Shown here: positions 44,156 to 53,358 of the stretch, one piece after another
How the letters are laid out: each line of letters begins with the position of its first letter
How positions within the stretch are numbered: position 1 is the stretch's first letter
Translations under genes and position numbers: made by a program
The notes under the pieces: model-generated
Seen by the model: the letters and a program-made list of their open reading frames with translations, nothing else
Told to the model about the DNA's origin: nothing
Database searches by the model: none
NCBI RefSeq assembly: GCF_900079725.1
Contig: NZ_LT599032.1
Location: forward strand, 866,948 to 930,947
Direction: 5' to 3'
Length of the DNA stretch: 64,000 nucleotides
DNA from: an uncultured Dysgonomonas sp.
GTDB lineage: Bacteria > Bacteroidota > Bacteroidia > Bacteroidales > Dysgonomonadaceae

Positions 44156-45527
44156 AAAGATGATAGCACTTATAGTGGTGGTTGTCCTCTTGCTGTTCGG
44201 ACTCTCATTCGCTAGGTCTAAGGCTCCGAAGCCTGTGGACTGGTCTCCTACTTTCATTAATTCTAAAACAGGACCTTACGGCACATATATTACATATCAG
44301 TTACTAAGTGATATCTTTGATAAAAAGAACATACGCGTCACCCGTATGCCTGTCTATAACAATCTGAAGAAAAATGTGGGAGAATACCTTACTTATGACG
44401 ATGATCCATATTCATACGAAGATAAGGATTATTATGACACATATGAGGAATCTACAATCACTGATTATTCAGACTATGAGACCGACTCTGCAACAGATTA
44501 TATAGAAGAACAAGTAGAGATCAATAATATCCCTACAGAAGAATATGACCCTAGTTCATGGTATGTCGATCTGGATAATATATCAGACACTACCTCATAT
44601 ATATTCATAAATACAAGCTTTACGCTTGATAAACTTGATATGGAGTATATGCTGGACTTCATAGGGTTGGGCAATAACGTCTTTATTTCTGCCGAAACAA
44701 TAGACAGAAAGCTTTTGGATACATTGAATATAAAGACAGATGTAAAATATTTCCAGACAGATACAGTTTATAACCTTACCGATCATTCCGCAAAAAAATA
44801 CAGTTTCGGCAGTATTCAGGGACAAGTAAAATTTAATACAGATAGTTGTAAACTCTCCGTCAGGCCTTTAGCCTTTAACAACAAAAGAGATACCGTATTC
44901 ATCGATATTAAGTATGGCAAAGGCCATATTTACCTACATTCCGTGCCTTCAGCTTTTGCAAATGTGAACATGCTCCAAATCAGGAAGTATGACTTCGGAT
45001 TCCGGTGCTTATCATACCTGCCCAAAAACAGTAAGATAATCTGGGACGAATATCAGAAGCAGGGTTCATTGGGTGAAGGTAGCGATTTTAAGATCATGTT
45101 AAATAATCCGCCTTTACGTGTGGCATTGTATGTTATCCTCATTGGATTTCTTCTATTCATGCTGTTCAGATCGAAACGTATCCAACGGGCGATTCCAATT
45201 ATTAAGCCCCCGATAAATTCATCCTTAGAATTTCTGGGTACGATAAGTAATCTATATTACCGAAAGAAGGATTTTAATACAATATTGGCAAAGCGGCATG
45301 CATATTTCCTCGATTACATCAGGAAACACTATTACATGCCAACCGAAAACATCGATAATGAATTTGTAAACGTATTAAGCGCAAAATCGGGAATGGATAA
45401 AGACAGGCTCAGTGAATTGTTCCATATCTATAAGGACCTATCCACTCTAGCCTTTATTGAAACCCAACCGTTCCTAAGGTATAATAACTTGTTGGAAGAG
45501 TTTTACAGAACCGTAAAAAACAAATAA
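44145..45527 (+). CDS. DUF4350-domain membrane protein
   Basis: A 460-residue protein with an N-terminal helix (MIALIVVVVLLLFGLSFARS), a large periplasmic region starting with DWSPTFINSKTGPYGTYITYQLL, typical of DUF4350, and a C-terminal helix (VALYVILIGFLLFMLFRSK) followed by a cytoplasmic part (LGTISNLYYRKKDFNTILAKR). The stretch at about 80-135 is very rich in Asp, Glu and Tyr (EDKDYYDTYEESTITDYSD) and would be a disordered acidic loop. It sits between the DUF4129 and MoxR genes, overlapping the former by 11 bases. Confidence 0.85.
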   Translation: MKDKKMIALIVVVVLLLFGLSFARSKAPKPVDWSPTFINSKTGPYGTYITYQLLSDIFDKKNIRVTRMPVYNNLKKNVGEYLTYDDDPYSYEDKDYYDTYEESTITDYSDYETDSATDYIEEQVEINNIPTEEYDPSSWYVDLDNISDTTSYIFINTSFTLDKLDMEYMLDFIGLGNNVFISAETIDRKLLDTLNIKTDVKYFQTDTVYNLTDHSAKKYSFGSIQGQVKFNTDSCKLSVRPLAFNNKRDTVFIDIKYGKGHIYLHSVPSAFANVNMLQIRKYDFGFRCLSYLPKNSKIIWDEYQKQGSLGEGSDFKIMLNNPPLRVALYVILIGFLLFMLFRSKRIQRAIPIIKPPINSSLEFLGTISNLYYRKKDFNTILAKRHAYFLDYIRKHYYMPTENIDNEFVNVLSAKSGMDKDRLSELFHIYKDLSTLAFIETQPFLRYNNLLEEFYRTVKNK

Positions 45528-45537
45528 ACAGAGATAT

Positions 45538-46512
45538 ATGTCAGATTTAGAATTCCAGTCGAGAATAGATTTCTCCGAATTGAGCCAAAGCGTTCAAAGC
45601 ATAAAAAACGAAATCGGGCGGGTTGTTGTCGGCCAGCATCAGTTGATAGAACAAATGATTGTTGCTATTCTGGCAAATGGCCATGTGCTGGTAGAAGGCG
45701 TGCCCGGTGTTGCAAAAACATTATCTGCTAAACTTTTAGCTAAGACAATCGATGTAGGATTCAGCCGTATCCAGTTTACCCCCGACCTGATGCCGTCAGA
45801 CGTATTAGGCACGAGTATTTTCCTGCCGGGAGCCGCTAAGTTCGAATTCAAGAAAGGGCCTATATTCTCCAATATAGTCCTGATAGACGAAATAAACCGT
45901 TCTCCTGCCAAAACTCAGGCTGCTTTGTTCGAAGTGATGGAAGAACGCCAGGTAACAAACGACGGCACCACATACAAGATGGATTATCCGTTCCTCGTAA
46001 TAGCTACACAAAACCCTATCGAACAGGAAGGTACTTATCGCTTGCCGGAAGCACAGCTCGACCGCTTCCTCTTCAAGATAGTAGTGGATTATCCGAATAT
46101 CGTCGATGAAATCGCTATCCTTGATCGTCAGAACAAAGGCGAACTAACTATAGATGTAGGTATAAACGCGGTATTAGATGCTGCAAAGCTCAACCGATTG
46201 CGTCAGGCTGTAGAAAAGGTATTGGTCGAACATCATCTGCTCGAATACATCGCGCAAATAGTATCTGCCACCCGTCAGAGTCCATGGATAACATTAGGAG
46301 CTTCGCCTAGGGCTTCCCTTGCTATACTGAATGCATCGAAAGCACTGGCTGCAATCAGAGGCCGAGACTTTATCACGCCCGACGATATAAAAGAAATGGC
46401 TGTGCCTGTGCTTCGTCACAGAGTATTATTAACACCCGAAAAAGAAATGGACGGTACATCTACCGATACAATCATATGGCAATTGATAGACAAAGCGGAG
46501 GTTCCCCGGTAA
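45538..46512 (+). CDS. MoxR-family AAA+ ATPase
   Basis: A 324-residue ATPase. The Walker A motif is GVPGVAKT (54-61), Walker B is NIVLIDEINR, and the sensor 1 segment is PFLVIATQNPIEQEGTYRLPEAQLDRF. The lid domain ends with GASPRASLAILNASKALAAI. MoxR ATPases act as chaperones that assemble metal centres or membrane complexes, usually with von Willebrand-type proteins; here DUF58 fills that role. Its last 37 bases overlap the DUF58 start, so the two are translationally coupled. Confidence 0.95.
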   Translation: MSDLEFQSRIDFSELSQSVQSIKNEIGRVVVGQHQLIEQMIVAILANGHVLVEGVPGVAKTLSAKLLAKTIDVGFSRIQFTPDLMPSDVLGTSIFLPGAAKFEFKKGPIFSNIVLIDEINRSPAKTQAALFEVMEERQVTNDGTTYKMDYPFLVIATQNPIEQEGTYRLPEAQLDRFLFKIVVDYPNIVDEIAILDRQNKGELTIDVGINAVLDAAKLNRLRQAVEKVLVEHHLLEYIAQIVSATRQSPWITLGASPRASLAILNASKALAAIRGRDFITPDDIKEMAVPVLRHRVLLTPEKEMDGTSTDTIIWQLIDKAEVPR

Positions 46513-47843
46513 TACGGTTTATTAAGAGTCTCTATCTTACAAACCTGCTCTTTATTACACTGGCATTATGTGTGATAGGACTTTTCGCATGCTTTATTTT
46601 CGATGAATATTTCTACCTGATGCAGCTCGTATTGGGTGTATTCTGCGTATTCATCCTGCTGGATATATTCACCGTCTTTCGTCAAAAGAAAGGAATAATA
46701 GGTTCGCGTAATTGTCCCGACAGGCTATCAAATGGTGACCAAAATACAATATCTTTCTCTATTACAAACAGATATCCGTTCAAAGTCAGGATAAAAATAG
46801 TAGAGGAAGTACCTTTCCAATTTCAGAAAAGGGATCTGATATTCAGAACCTCTCTGGGAGTAGACAAAGTAGAGGTCTTTTATTACGACTTGCGCCCTAC
46901 CCGGCGGGGAGTATATCAATTCGGCGCTCTGAATGTTTATGTGTCAGGTTTGTTCGGTTTCGTCAGCAGACGCTATATCTTCGACAACCATAAAGATGTA
47001 GCAGTATATCCTTCATTTATCGAGATGCATAAATATGAATTGCTGGCTGCATCGCACCGTCTGACCGATTACGGGGTAAAAAGAATCAGGCGGATAGGAC
47101 ATGCGACCGAATTCGACCATATTAAACATTATACACTCGGAGACGACCCCCGTACAATCAACTATAAAGCAACAGCCCGAATGAACCAACTCATGGTGAA
47201 TACATATCAGGAAGAGAAGTCTCAACCTGTATATTGCCTTATAGATAAAGGGCGTACAATGAAAATGCCGTTTAATGGGCTTACATTGCTCGATTATGCT
47301 ATCAATTCGACCTTAATGGTATGCAGTACAGCACTTAACAAAGGCGATAAAGCAGGGCTGATAACATTCTCGAAAGGAATAGATGAAATACTGCCTGCCG
47401 ATAAGCATCGCCGTCAACGAAACAAGATACTGGAAACACTGTACGCACAGCAAACCGACTTCAAGGAAGCCGACTATGAACGCCTGTATGTCACCGTACG
47501 CCGTAAACTGACACAGCGAAGCCTGATAATCCTATATACCAACTTCGAAACAGTAAACAGCATGCGCCGCCAATTGAAATACCTGAGCAGCATGGCCAAA
47601 GATCACCTGATACTGGTTGCTTTCTTCCTCAACTCGGAGTTTAACGAAGTCTTGGATACCCCACCCTCCAATCTGGAGGAAACTTTTCGCAAAGGGATGG
47701 CTGAAAAACTGTCGTATGACAAACTGCTTATTGTGAAAGAGCTGAACAGATACGGGATTTACACAATATTGTCAAAGCCCGAGAATCTGACAATCGACTC
47801 CATTAATAAATATCTGGAGTTCAAATCGAGAGGGCTGATATAA
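46476..47843 (+). CDS. DUF58-domain protein
   Basis: A 455-residue protein with two close N-terminal membrane helices (LTNLLFITLALCVIGLFACFIF and FYLMQLVLGVFCVFILLDIF), a beta-rich part, and the DUF58 signature RRIGHATEFDHIKHYTLGDDPRTINYKATARMNQLMV, followed by a von Willebrand A-like fold with PVYCLIDKGRTMKMP as the MIDAS-like strand. The usual DxSxS is DKGRT here, so metal binding is uncertain. The ATG at 46476 lies inside the MoxR gene. It is the last gene of the cluster, with a terminator beyond it. Confidence 0.92.
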   Translation: MAIDRQSGGSPVIRFIKSLYLTNLLFITLALCVIGLFACFIFDEYFYLMQLVLGVFCVFILLDIFTVFRQKKGIIGSRNCPDRLSNGDQNTISFSITNRYPFKVRIKIVEEVPFQFQKRDLIFRTSLGVDKVEVFYYDLRPTRRGVYQFGALNVYVSGLFGFVSRRYIFDNHKDVAVYPSFIEMHKYELLAASHRLTDYGVKRIRRIGHATEFDHIKHYTLGDDPRTINYKATARMNQLMVNTYQEEKSQPVYCLIDKGRTMKMPFNGLTLLDYAINSTLMVCSTALNKGDKAGLITFSKGIDEILPADKHRRQRNKILETLYAQQTDFKEADYERLYVTVRRKLTQRSLIILYTNFETVNSMRRQLKYLSSMAKDHLILVAFFLNSEFNEVLDTPPSNLEETFRKGMAEKLSYDKLLIVKELNRYGIYTILSKPENLTIDSINKYLEFKSRGLI

Positions 47844-47859
47844 CTACAATAAAATAAAC

Positions 47860-47889
47860 AAAGGTCAGAATATAAACCCTGACCTTTTT
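47860..47889. terminator. Bidirectional terminator between DUF58 and malic-enzyme genes
   Basis: AAAGGTCAG and CTGACCTTT form a perfect 9-bp stem with a 10-base loop and T5 on the plus side. It lies between convergent stop codons. Confidence 0.85.
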
Positions 47890-47907
47890 ATATTGGTTTA
47901 CATCCTA

Positions 47908-50196
47908 CTATTCTTCTATCGATCCGCTCTGAGAAGCAATCGCATCCACTACAGCAATAGTGGTAAGATTTATAATATCCCGTACAGAACTTTCAATATC
48001 GGTGAAATGTACCGGTTTGCGTAGTCCCATCTGAATAGGTCCGATACTTTCACCGGCAATACCGAGTTCCATAAGCAGCTTACTGGATATATTCGCAGAG
48101 CTCAAATTCGGGAATATCAATGTATTTACATCCTTACCTCTTAGGGCATTGAAAGGGAAAGTCCTGTCTCTTAGATCCTTGTTCATCGCAAAGTTCAGTT
48201 GCATTTCGCCGTCAATCTTGAATTCAGGATAATTCTCATGGAAATACCGTACAGCATTTGCGATACTCTTAGGGCTACCATTATCATCAGCTCCATAATT
48301 GGAGAATGACAACATGGCCATTACCGGCTCTGTCGCAAAATATTTTACAGCATCGTGAGTCAGTTTCACTATTTCGATCAGAGTATCCTCTTCCGGCCAG
48401 CGATTAATCAATGTATCGGCCAGAAAATAAGGGCCTCTCTTTGTTTGTACAATATGCATTGCTCCAAAGTGCTTATAATTCGGTCGCAATCCGATAACTT
48501 CCAGCGCAGTACGGGCAAACTCACGATAATGGCTGTAAATTCCGGTTATCACAGCATCGGCATCCCCTGTTTCCACCATCATCATACCAAAGTAATTACG
48601 GTCGCTCATTTTCTCGAAGGCTTCCTGATAACGGATACCTTCTCTGGACTTCTTCTCACTTAATATCCTCGCATAACGGCTACGCCTTACATCTTCCGAT
48701 ATATTACGATGATCTATAATCTGTATCCCATTCAGTTCAAGCCCGTTTTCACTAGCAATATTCCTAATGCGATCTTCGCTTCCCAACAGAATAGGATGGC
48801 ATAAACCATCTTTATGTGCAAAAATAGCAGCCTTTATCATATTGATATGGTTACCCTCGCAATATACAACCCGCTTAGGATCACTCTTAGCCAAATGAGT
48901 AAGACGGTGTATAAGCTTATTGCTGTAACCCAGCATCTCCGATAGTTTGTTTTCATATGTATCCCAATCGGTAATCTGCTTACGGGCAACACCGCTTTCG
49001 ATAGCCGCTTTGGCTACTGCAACAGAAACGGTCGTCAGTAAGCGTGGATCGAGAGGTTTCGGTATAATGTATTCTTTACCGAAAGACAAGCGTTTCAACT
49101 CATATGCTGTATTAATAACATCAGGAACAGGTTCCTTTGCCAGATCGGCAATAGCACGTGCTGCAGCAAGTTTCATTTCTTCATTGATACCTGTAGCCCT
49201 CACATCGAGCGCGCCACGGAATATATAAGGAAATCCCAACACATTGTTTACCTGATTAGGATAATCGGAGCGACCTGTGGCAAAAACAATATCGTCGCGG
49301 GAAGCCATTGCTTCTTCGTATGAAATCTCAGGATTGGGATTTGCCAGAGCAAATACAATCGGATCCGGGCCCATTTTGCGAACCATCTCTTTTGTCAGCA
49401 CATCAGCTTTGGACAAGCCCAGAAACACATCGGCACCTTCTAAAGCTTCCGTCAGCGTTGTTATATCTCTATCGGTCGCAAAACATTTCTTTATATCACT
49501 CAAATCATTACGTCTTGTAGTAAGTACCCCCTTACTATCGCACATAATTATATTTTCTTTCCTCACTCCGAATTTCATATACAGGTTGGTACAGGCCACT
49601 GCCGAAGCTCCTGCTCCGTTCACAACCAGTTTTATCTTCGAAATATCCTTATTTGTTACATCCAGCGCGTTAAGCAATGCAGCTGCTGATATAATAGCCG
49701 TACCATGCTGATCGTCATGCATCACCGGAATATCGAGTTCTTCCCGCAGGCGTCGCTCTATTTCGAAGCATTCAGGAGCTTTTATATCTTCCAGATTGAT
49801 TCCTCCGAATGTAGGGGAAATTGCTTTTACTGTCTGTATAAATTTTTCCGGATCTTTTTCATCCACCTCAATATCAAAGACATCGATTCCTCCGTATATT
49901 TTAAAAAGTAAGCCCTTACCTTCCATCACCGGCTTGCCTGCCAAAGCTCCGATATCTCCCAGTCCCAAAACGGCCGTACCATTAGATATAACAGCCACCA
50001 GATTCCCTTTGGCTGTGTAATCATAAGCTGTCTGAGGATATTTTTCTATCTCCAGGCAAGGCTCGGCTACGCCGGGCGAATATGCCAAAGCTAAATCGGT
50101 TTGAGTACTGTGGGGTTTTGAGGGAACAACTTCAATTTTTCCCGGTCTGCCTGATGAGTGATACTTTAAAGCAGCTTCTCTTGTAACTTTAGGCAT
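47908..50196 (-). CDS. maeB: NADP-type malic enzyme with C-terminal phosphotransacetylase-like domain
   Basis: A 762-residue enzyme that decarboxylates malate to pyruvate. The N-terminal malic domain (1-430) has TDLALAYSPGVAEPCLEIEK, GDIGALAGKPVMEGKGLLFK, EDIKAPECFEIERRLREELDIPVMHDDQHGTA and the nucleotide-binding stretch IKLVVNGAGASAVACTNLY. The C-terminal half (about 440-762) is a phosphate-acetyltransferase-like domain that in MaeB is regulatory and inactive. Length matches the MaeB type. It has its own promoter and is convergent with the MoxR operon. Confidence 0.95.
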   Translation of the reverse strand: MPKVTREAALKYHSSGRPGKIEVVPSKPHSTQTDLALAYSPGVAEPCLEIEKYPQTAYDYTAKGNLVAVISNGTAVLGLGDIGALAGKPVMEGKGLLFKIYGGIDVFDIEVDEKDPEKFIQTVKAISPTFGGINLEDIKAPECFEIERRLREELDIPVMHDDQHGTAIISAAALLNALDVTNKDISKIKLVVNGAGASAVACTNLYMKFGVRKENIIMCDSKGVLTTRRNDLSDIKKCFATDRDITTLTEALEGADVFLGLSKADVLTKEMVRKMGPDPIVFALANPNPEISYEEAMASRDDIVFATGRSDYPNQVNNVLGFPYIFRGALDVRATGINEEMKLAAARAIADLAKEPVPDVINTAYELKRLSFGKEYIIPKPLDPRLLTTVSVAVAKAAIESGVARKQITDWDTYENKLSEMLGYSNKLIHRLTHLAKSDPKRVVYCEGNHINMIKAAIFAHKDGLCHPILLGSEDRIRNIASENGLELNGIQIIDHRNISEDVRRSRYARILSEKKSREGIRYQEAFEKMSDRNYFGMMMVETGDADAVITGIYSHYREFARTALEVIGLRPNYKHFGAMHIVQTKRGPYFLADTLINRWPEEDTLIEIVKLTHDAVKYFATEPVMAMLSFSNYGADDNGSPKSIANAVRYFHENYPEFKIDGEMQLNFAMNKDLRDRTFPFNALRGKDVNTLIFPNLSSANISSKLLMELGIAGESIGPIQMGLRKPVHFTDIESSVRDIINLTTIAVVDAIASQSGSIEE

Positions 50197-50251
50197 AATC
50201 TTAAGATTTTTATAAGTTTTACTAATTAGATCAACTAGTATGAATTAAAAA

Positions 50252-50259
50252 CAAAGTTA
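50252..50259 (-). promoter_or_regulatory. -7 element for maeB
   Basis: The minus strand reads TAACTTTG, matching TAnnTTTG, 55 bases before the start codon, with TTG about 22 bases upstream. Confidence 0.65.
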
Positions 50260-50302
50260 CAAAAAAGGAATCTGATACAGGCAAAAATTTAGGCTAATCG
50301 TT

Positions 50303-50506
50303 ATGACAACAAAAACTGTTTTTCAACATAAAAAAGATAGATATAAGAAGCTTAAATCAATAATTTTCAACTTCGTTAACATCATAAAGACAGAACACAA
50401 TATAACAAGATTAGATATTTTGCTTTATTTCAATAATTTGATGCGAGATGATGAAGATAGTATAATAACAGGTAGCAGCTCAATTTTTATACAGTCTTCA
50501 TTTTAA
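50303..50506 (+). CDS. Doubtful 67-residue reading frame
   Basis: The frame encodes a lysine- and isoleucine-rich peptide starting MTTKTVFQHKKDRYKKLKS and containing NITRLDILLYFNNLMRDDED. No family is recognised and no strong ribosome-binding site or promoter is visible. AT-rich intergenic DNA yields such frames by chance, so it is recorded with low confidence. Confidence 0.25.
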   Translation: MTTKTVFQHKKDRYKKLKSIIFNFVNIIKTEHNITRLDILLYFNNLMRDDEDSIITGSSSIFIQSSF

Positions 50507-50625
50507 CGATAAAAGCATTATAAGCGGCATTCAACATTTACAGTGAGCACAATCATCTGTTAACAGAAGTACAGGTCTTTCAACTTATTATTTAAAACTT
50601 ATAACTCATCGATAAATTTACATCT

Positions 50626-50810
50626 ATTAACCATATTTAGTTAAAACCTGACAAGCCTGACAGTTTTTTAATTATTTCCATCTTGTATATTTTACATTCG
50701 TTAACCATATATAGTTAAAAAGCAACAAAGGTAACACGAAAAGCAATAAATAATTAAGAATGAATAATTAATAATTTAGCTTGTCATGCTGAGCGGAGCG
50801 AAGTATCTTC
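50626..50810 (+). repeat. Composite dispersed repeat, copy B
   Basis: This plus-strand copy matches 25951-26119 on the minus strand. It includes two short blocks around GTTAACCATAT-TAGTTAAAA and ends in the 25-base motif GTCATGCTGAGCGGAGCGAA... (50783-50807), which also forms the inner arms of the snapback element at 25591. Confidence 0.8.
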
Positions 50811-50972
50811 TTCATTAAAAGGTAACAAAGGTAACACTCTTTTCTCAGCTTTACTTTTTACTTATTCCAATACTTCAAAGAACTATATACTAAGACAATA
50901 ACTTAGTGTATAGATAAAGTATTTTGCAAAAAGTTATTTTTATTTCAAGATTATTTCAATCTTTGATTGATG

Positions 50973-51974
50973 CTATATATTAGCCTTCAACACCTCTCTG
51001 GCCTTTTCTATCATTGTATCCAGTCCCTTGGCCATATCTTCATCTGTCATGTCCTGAGATATATTGGGGTCGATACCAAATTCTATCTGTTTTTTCTCTG
51101 CATCCAGAATCGGTGATGCTGAAAATCGTACCGACCAGCCATTCGGCAGTTCGGAAGAGAAAGGCATTCCGGAGCCACCTCCTGTTTTGTCGCCCATAAG
51201 TATGGCATTAGGCGCATAACGCATCATATTCACAAAGTCATTGGCTGCACTATAACATCTGCGGTTGGTAAGCACAACGACTTTTTTCTGAAAACGCAAT
51301 CCATTAGCAGGTTCTACATATATTTCGTACGGTTTCGAAAAATCGTCATGTCCCTTGCCTGTTTTGTGTAGCATATAAGCTACCAGTGTTTTATCATTAA
51401 AGAAATATGATGCCAATTTCTCACTGTTCGTCAGCTCTCCTCCTCCGTTATTCCTTACATCGAGGATGACACCATCACATACCGCAAAGCGGTCGAATAC
51501 CTGCGACAAGTTGCCATCGCCTATCCCGCTCGAAAAACTGCCATAATAAATATAACCTATATTATCGTCCAGTATTTTGTATTTCAAGCCGCTGGCTATG
51601 CCATAATCTGTACCCAGATAATTATCCTGTATTTTTGTATCAAAATTATAAGGATAGTCGTCATACCACTTACTATAACGGGCTACATCATGGCTTGCCA
51701 CCAGATTTACATGCCCGTCCTTTACCTCTGCCAGCATTTCGCCGAGTACGGTAAACAAAGCATCATTCGTCATATTCTCACTGATACGTGCAGCGTATCG
51801 GGTATGAACTTCGTTCCAGTCCACATCCTTATAACTGAAAAAGCAATAATGCTCATCCATTATTTTCCACAAAGCCTCGAAGTTCCCTTGTCTGGTATTC
51901 TCGAATTTATCCTCATCAAAACATGATGAAAAGCTGAAAACAAATGTAAGAGATATAATAAGTATATATTTCAT
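50973..51974 (-). CDS. S41-family peptidase lipoprotein
   Basis: A 333-residue protein with a lipoprotein signal ending in FSFSSC (Cys18). The N-terminal helical part (FEALWKIMDEHYCFFSYKDVDWNEV) and the S41 catalytic domain follow, with VILDVRNNGGGELTNSEKLASYF, the probable nucleophile serine in TNRRCYSAANDF and the probable base lysine in LMGDKTGGGSGMP. No PDZ domain is evident. It is the last gene of an operon with rfbA, rfbC and a GH25 lysozyme, and its periplasmic or outer-membrane target is unknown. Confidence 0.88.
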   Translation of the reverse strand: MKYILIISLTFVFSFSSCFDEDKFENTRQGNFEALWKIMDEHYCFFSYKDVDWNEVHTRYAARISENMTNDALFTVLGEMLAEVKDGHVNLVASHDVARYSKWYDDYPYNFDTKIQDNYLGTDYGIASGLKYKILDDNIGYIYYGSFSSGIGDGNLSQVFDRFAVCDGVILDVRNNGGGELTNSEKLASYFFNDKTLVAYMLHKTGKGHDDFSKPYEIYVEPANGLRFQKKVVVLTNRRCYSAANDFVNMMRYAPNAILMGDKTGGGSGMPFSSELPNGWSVRFSASPILDAEKKQIEFGIDPNISQDMTDEDMAKGLDTMIEKAREVLKANI

Positions 51975-51994
51975 CCAGTATTTTTTTTAAGCCC

Positions 51995-52786
51995 TCAAGG
52001 TAGTAATAATTCTTTAAACTCCTGAAATGAATAACGGTAGTAGTTCAAATCAACATCGCCATCCACCCCGGGTAATTCCCCTTTATGCGAGAACTGCCAT
52101 ATACGCCAGTTCTTCACATCATCGGACGGCTCATTATGCAGGTCACACATCCAGATCAGGTTATCAGGAAAATTATCTTTGATATATAATTTATAACAAT
52201 CTTTGTTCGTATAAATGACCGGATGAATTCCGAAATGTTCATACAATTCCTTCTCCAGCACTTTCAATTCACTCACAACAACTTCAATATAGTCTTTATC
52301 CTTACTGTAAGGATTGGCCGGCGAATGTTCCACATCGATAGCCGGAAGCATATCTCCGGTGTTAAACCTCGCTATTTTCAGAAAGTGTTGTGCCTGTTCC
52401 TTCCCAGACAAGCCGAATGTATAGAAATGGTAAGAACCCACCTTTATATTTGTTTCCCTTGCCAAATCATAATTGTAGGGATAATTCCTGTCTTCGTGGG
52501 AAGTGCCTTCTGTTGCTTTAAGGTAAGCGAAAGTAATATTTTGTTCCAGAACACTCTCCCAGTTTAGAATCGGATTGTGATGGGATACATCCACCCCCTT
52601 TACGAAATACTTACTGGAATCGAAAGACTCGGATTCTCCAAAATAATCCTTTATAACGAAGAATGCCACAACACACAAGCACGCAGCTATCACAAATGGC
52701 AGAATAAACCTTTTCGGTTCAAATTTCACCGCTTTCCTTCTGCTTGTGTTTTTTCGGGTTCGCTTTCTTACTATTTTCTTAGCCAT
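51995..52786 (-). CDS. GH25 lysozyme (muramidase), membrane-anchored
   Basis: A 263-residue protein. A strongly basic N-terminus (KKIVRKRTRKNTSRRKAVKFEPKRF) and one membrane helix (FILPFVIAACLCVVAFFVI) precede the GH25 domain: VKGVDVSHHNPILNWESV, ITFAYLKATEGTSHEDRNY, MLPAIDVEHSPANPY and WRIWQFSHKGELPGVDGDVDLNYY. The Asp and Glu of DVEHS are the expected catalytic pair. It would cut peptidoglycan between MurNAc and GlcNAc. It starts 9 bases after rfbC stops, so it belongs to the same operon. Confidence 0.92.
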   Translation of the reverse strand: MAKKIVRKRTRKNTSRRKAVKFEPKRFILPFVIAACLCVVAFFVIKDYFGESESFDSSKYFVKGVDVSHHNPILNWESVLEQNITFAYLKATEGTSHEDRNYPYNYDLARETNIKVGSYHFYTFGLSGKEQAQHFLKIARFNTGDMLPAIDVEHSPANPYSKDKDYIEVVVSELKVLEKELYEHFGIHPVIYTNKDCYKLYIKDNFPDNLIWMCDLHNEPSDDVKNWRIWQFSHKGELPGVDGDVDLNYYRYSFQEFKELLLP

Positions 52787-52795
52787 TGGCTTACT

Positions 52796-53344
52796 TTAAT
52801 CGAAAACAACAGTTTCGGTAAAAAGCTTACCAACTTTATCTTTTGCCGACAGAATCAGTTCTTCTTCTTTTATTCCCCAATCAATGCCGACTGTAGGATC
52901 ACTCCACAAAAGCGAAGCTTCATATTCCGGGGCATATATGTTATCCACTTTATAAGAAAAAATGGCTTCGGGGCTAAGCACAAGAAATCCGTGGGCAAAA
53001 CCTCTGGGTACAAATAATTGCTTTTTATTATCTTCGGTAAGTTCCACCGCTAAAGATTTGCCGAAGGTGGGTGAGGATTTACGTAAATCCACTACCACAT
53101 CGAGGACGCTCCCCTTGAGCGCTCTGACTAATTTTGCCTGGGCATATTTACCTGTCTGATAATGCAATCCACGCAACACGCCACGGGTCGACTTCGATTC
53201 ATTATCCTGAATAAACTCAACTCTGCCGATATGCTCTTCGAACGCTTCTTTCCTGTACGATTCCATAAAATAGCCCCTTTCATCGGTAAATACACGGGGC
53301 TCTATTGTCCAGACTCCTTTTATATTCTGCTCTATAAATTTCAT
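52796..53344 (-). CDS. rfbC: dTDP-4-dehydrorhamnose 3,5-epimerase
   Basis: A 182-residue enzyme of the dTDP-L-rhamnose pathway. It shows GVWTIEPRVFTDERGYFMESYRKEAF, STRGVLRGLHYQTGKYAQAKLVR with the catalytic histidine, VDLRKSSPTFGKS and VPRGFAHGFLVLS. Length matches the family. It starts 14 bases after rfbA stops. The other two genes of the pathway, rfbB and rfbD, are not in this window. Confidence 0.96.
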   Translation of the reverse strand: MKFIEQNIKGVWTIEPRVFTDERGYFMESYRKEAFEEHIGRVEFIQDNESKSTRGVLRGLHYQTGKYAQAKLVRALKGSVLDVVVDLRKSSPTFGKSLAVELTEDNKKQLFVPRGFAHGFLVLSPEAIFSYKVDNIYAPEYEASLLWSDPTVGIDWGIKEEELILSAKDKVGKLFTETVVFD

Positions 53345-53358
53345 ACAATAAAAAAACT

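Larger units (their letters stand above)
50197..50972. other. Non-coding region of about 780 bases
   Basis: It contains the maeB promoter, a doubtful small frame (50303-50506) and copy B of the composite repeat (50626-50810). A short hairpin (AAGATT/AATCTT, near 50950) follows the S41 protease stop. Nothing else was recognised. Confidence 0.5.

Noticed and set aside
49277-49711. 144-codon plus-strand frame opposite maeB
   Set aside because: It is a shadow of a highly conserved enzyme gene.
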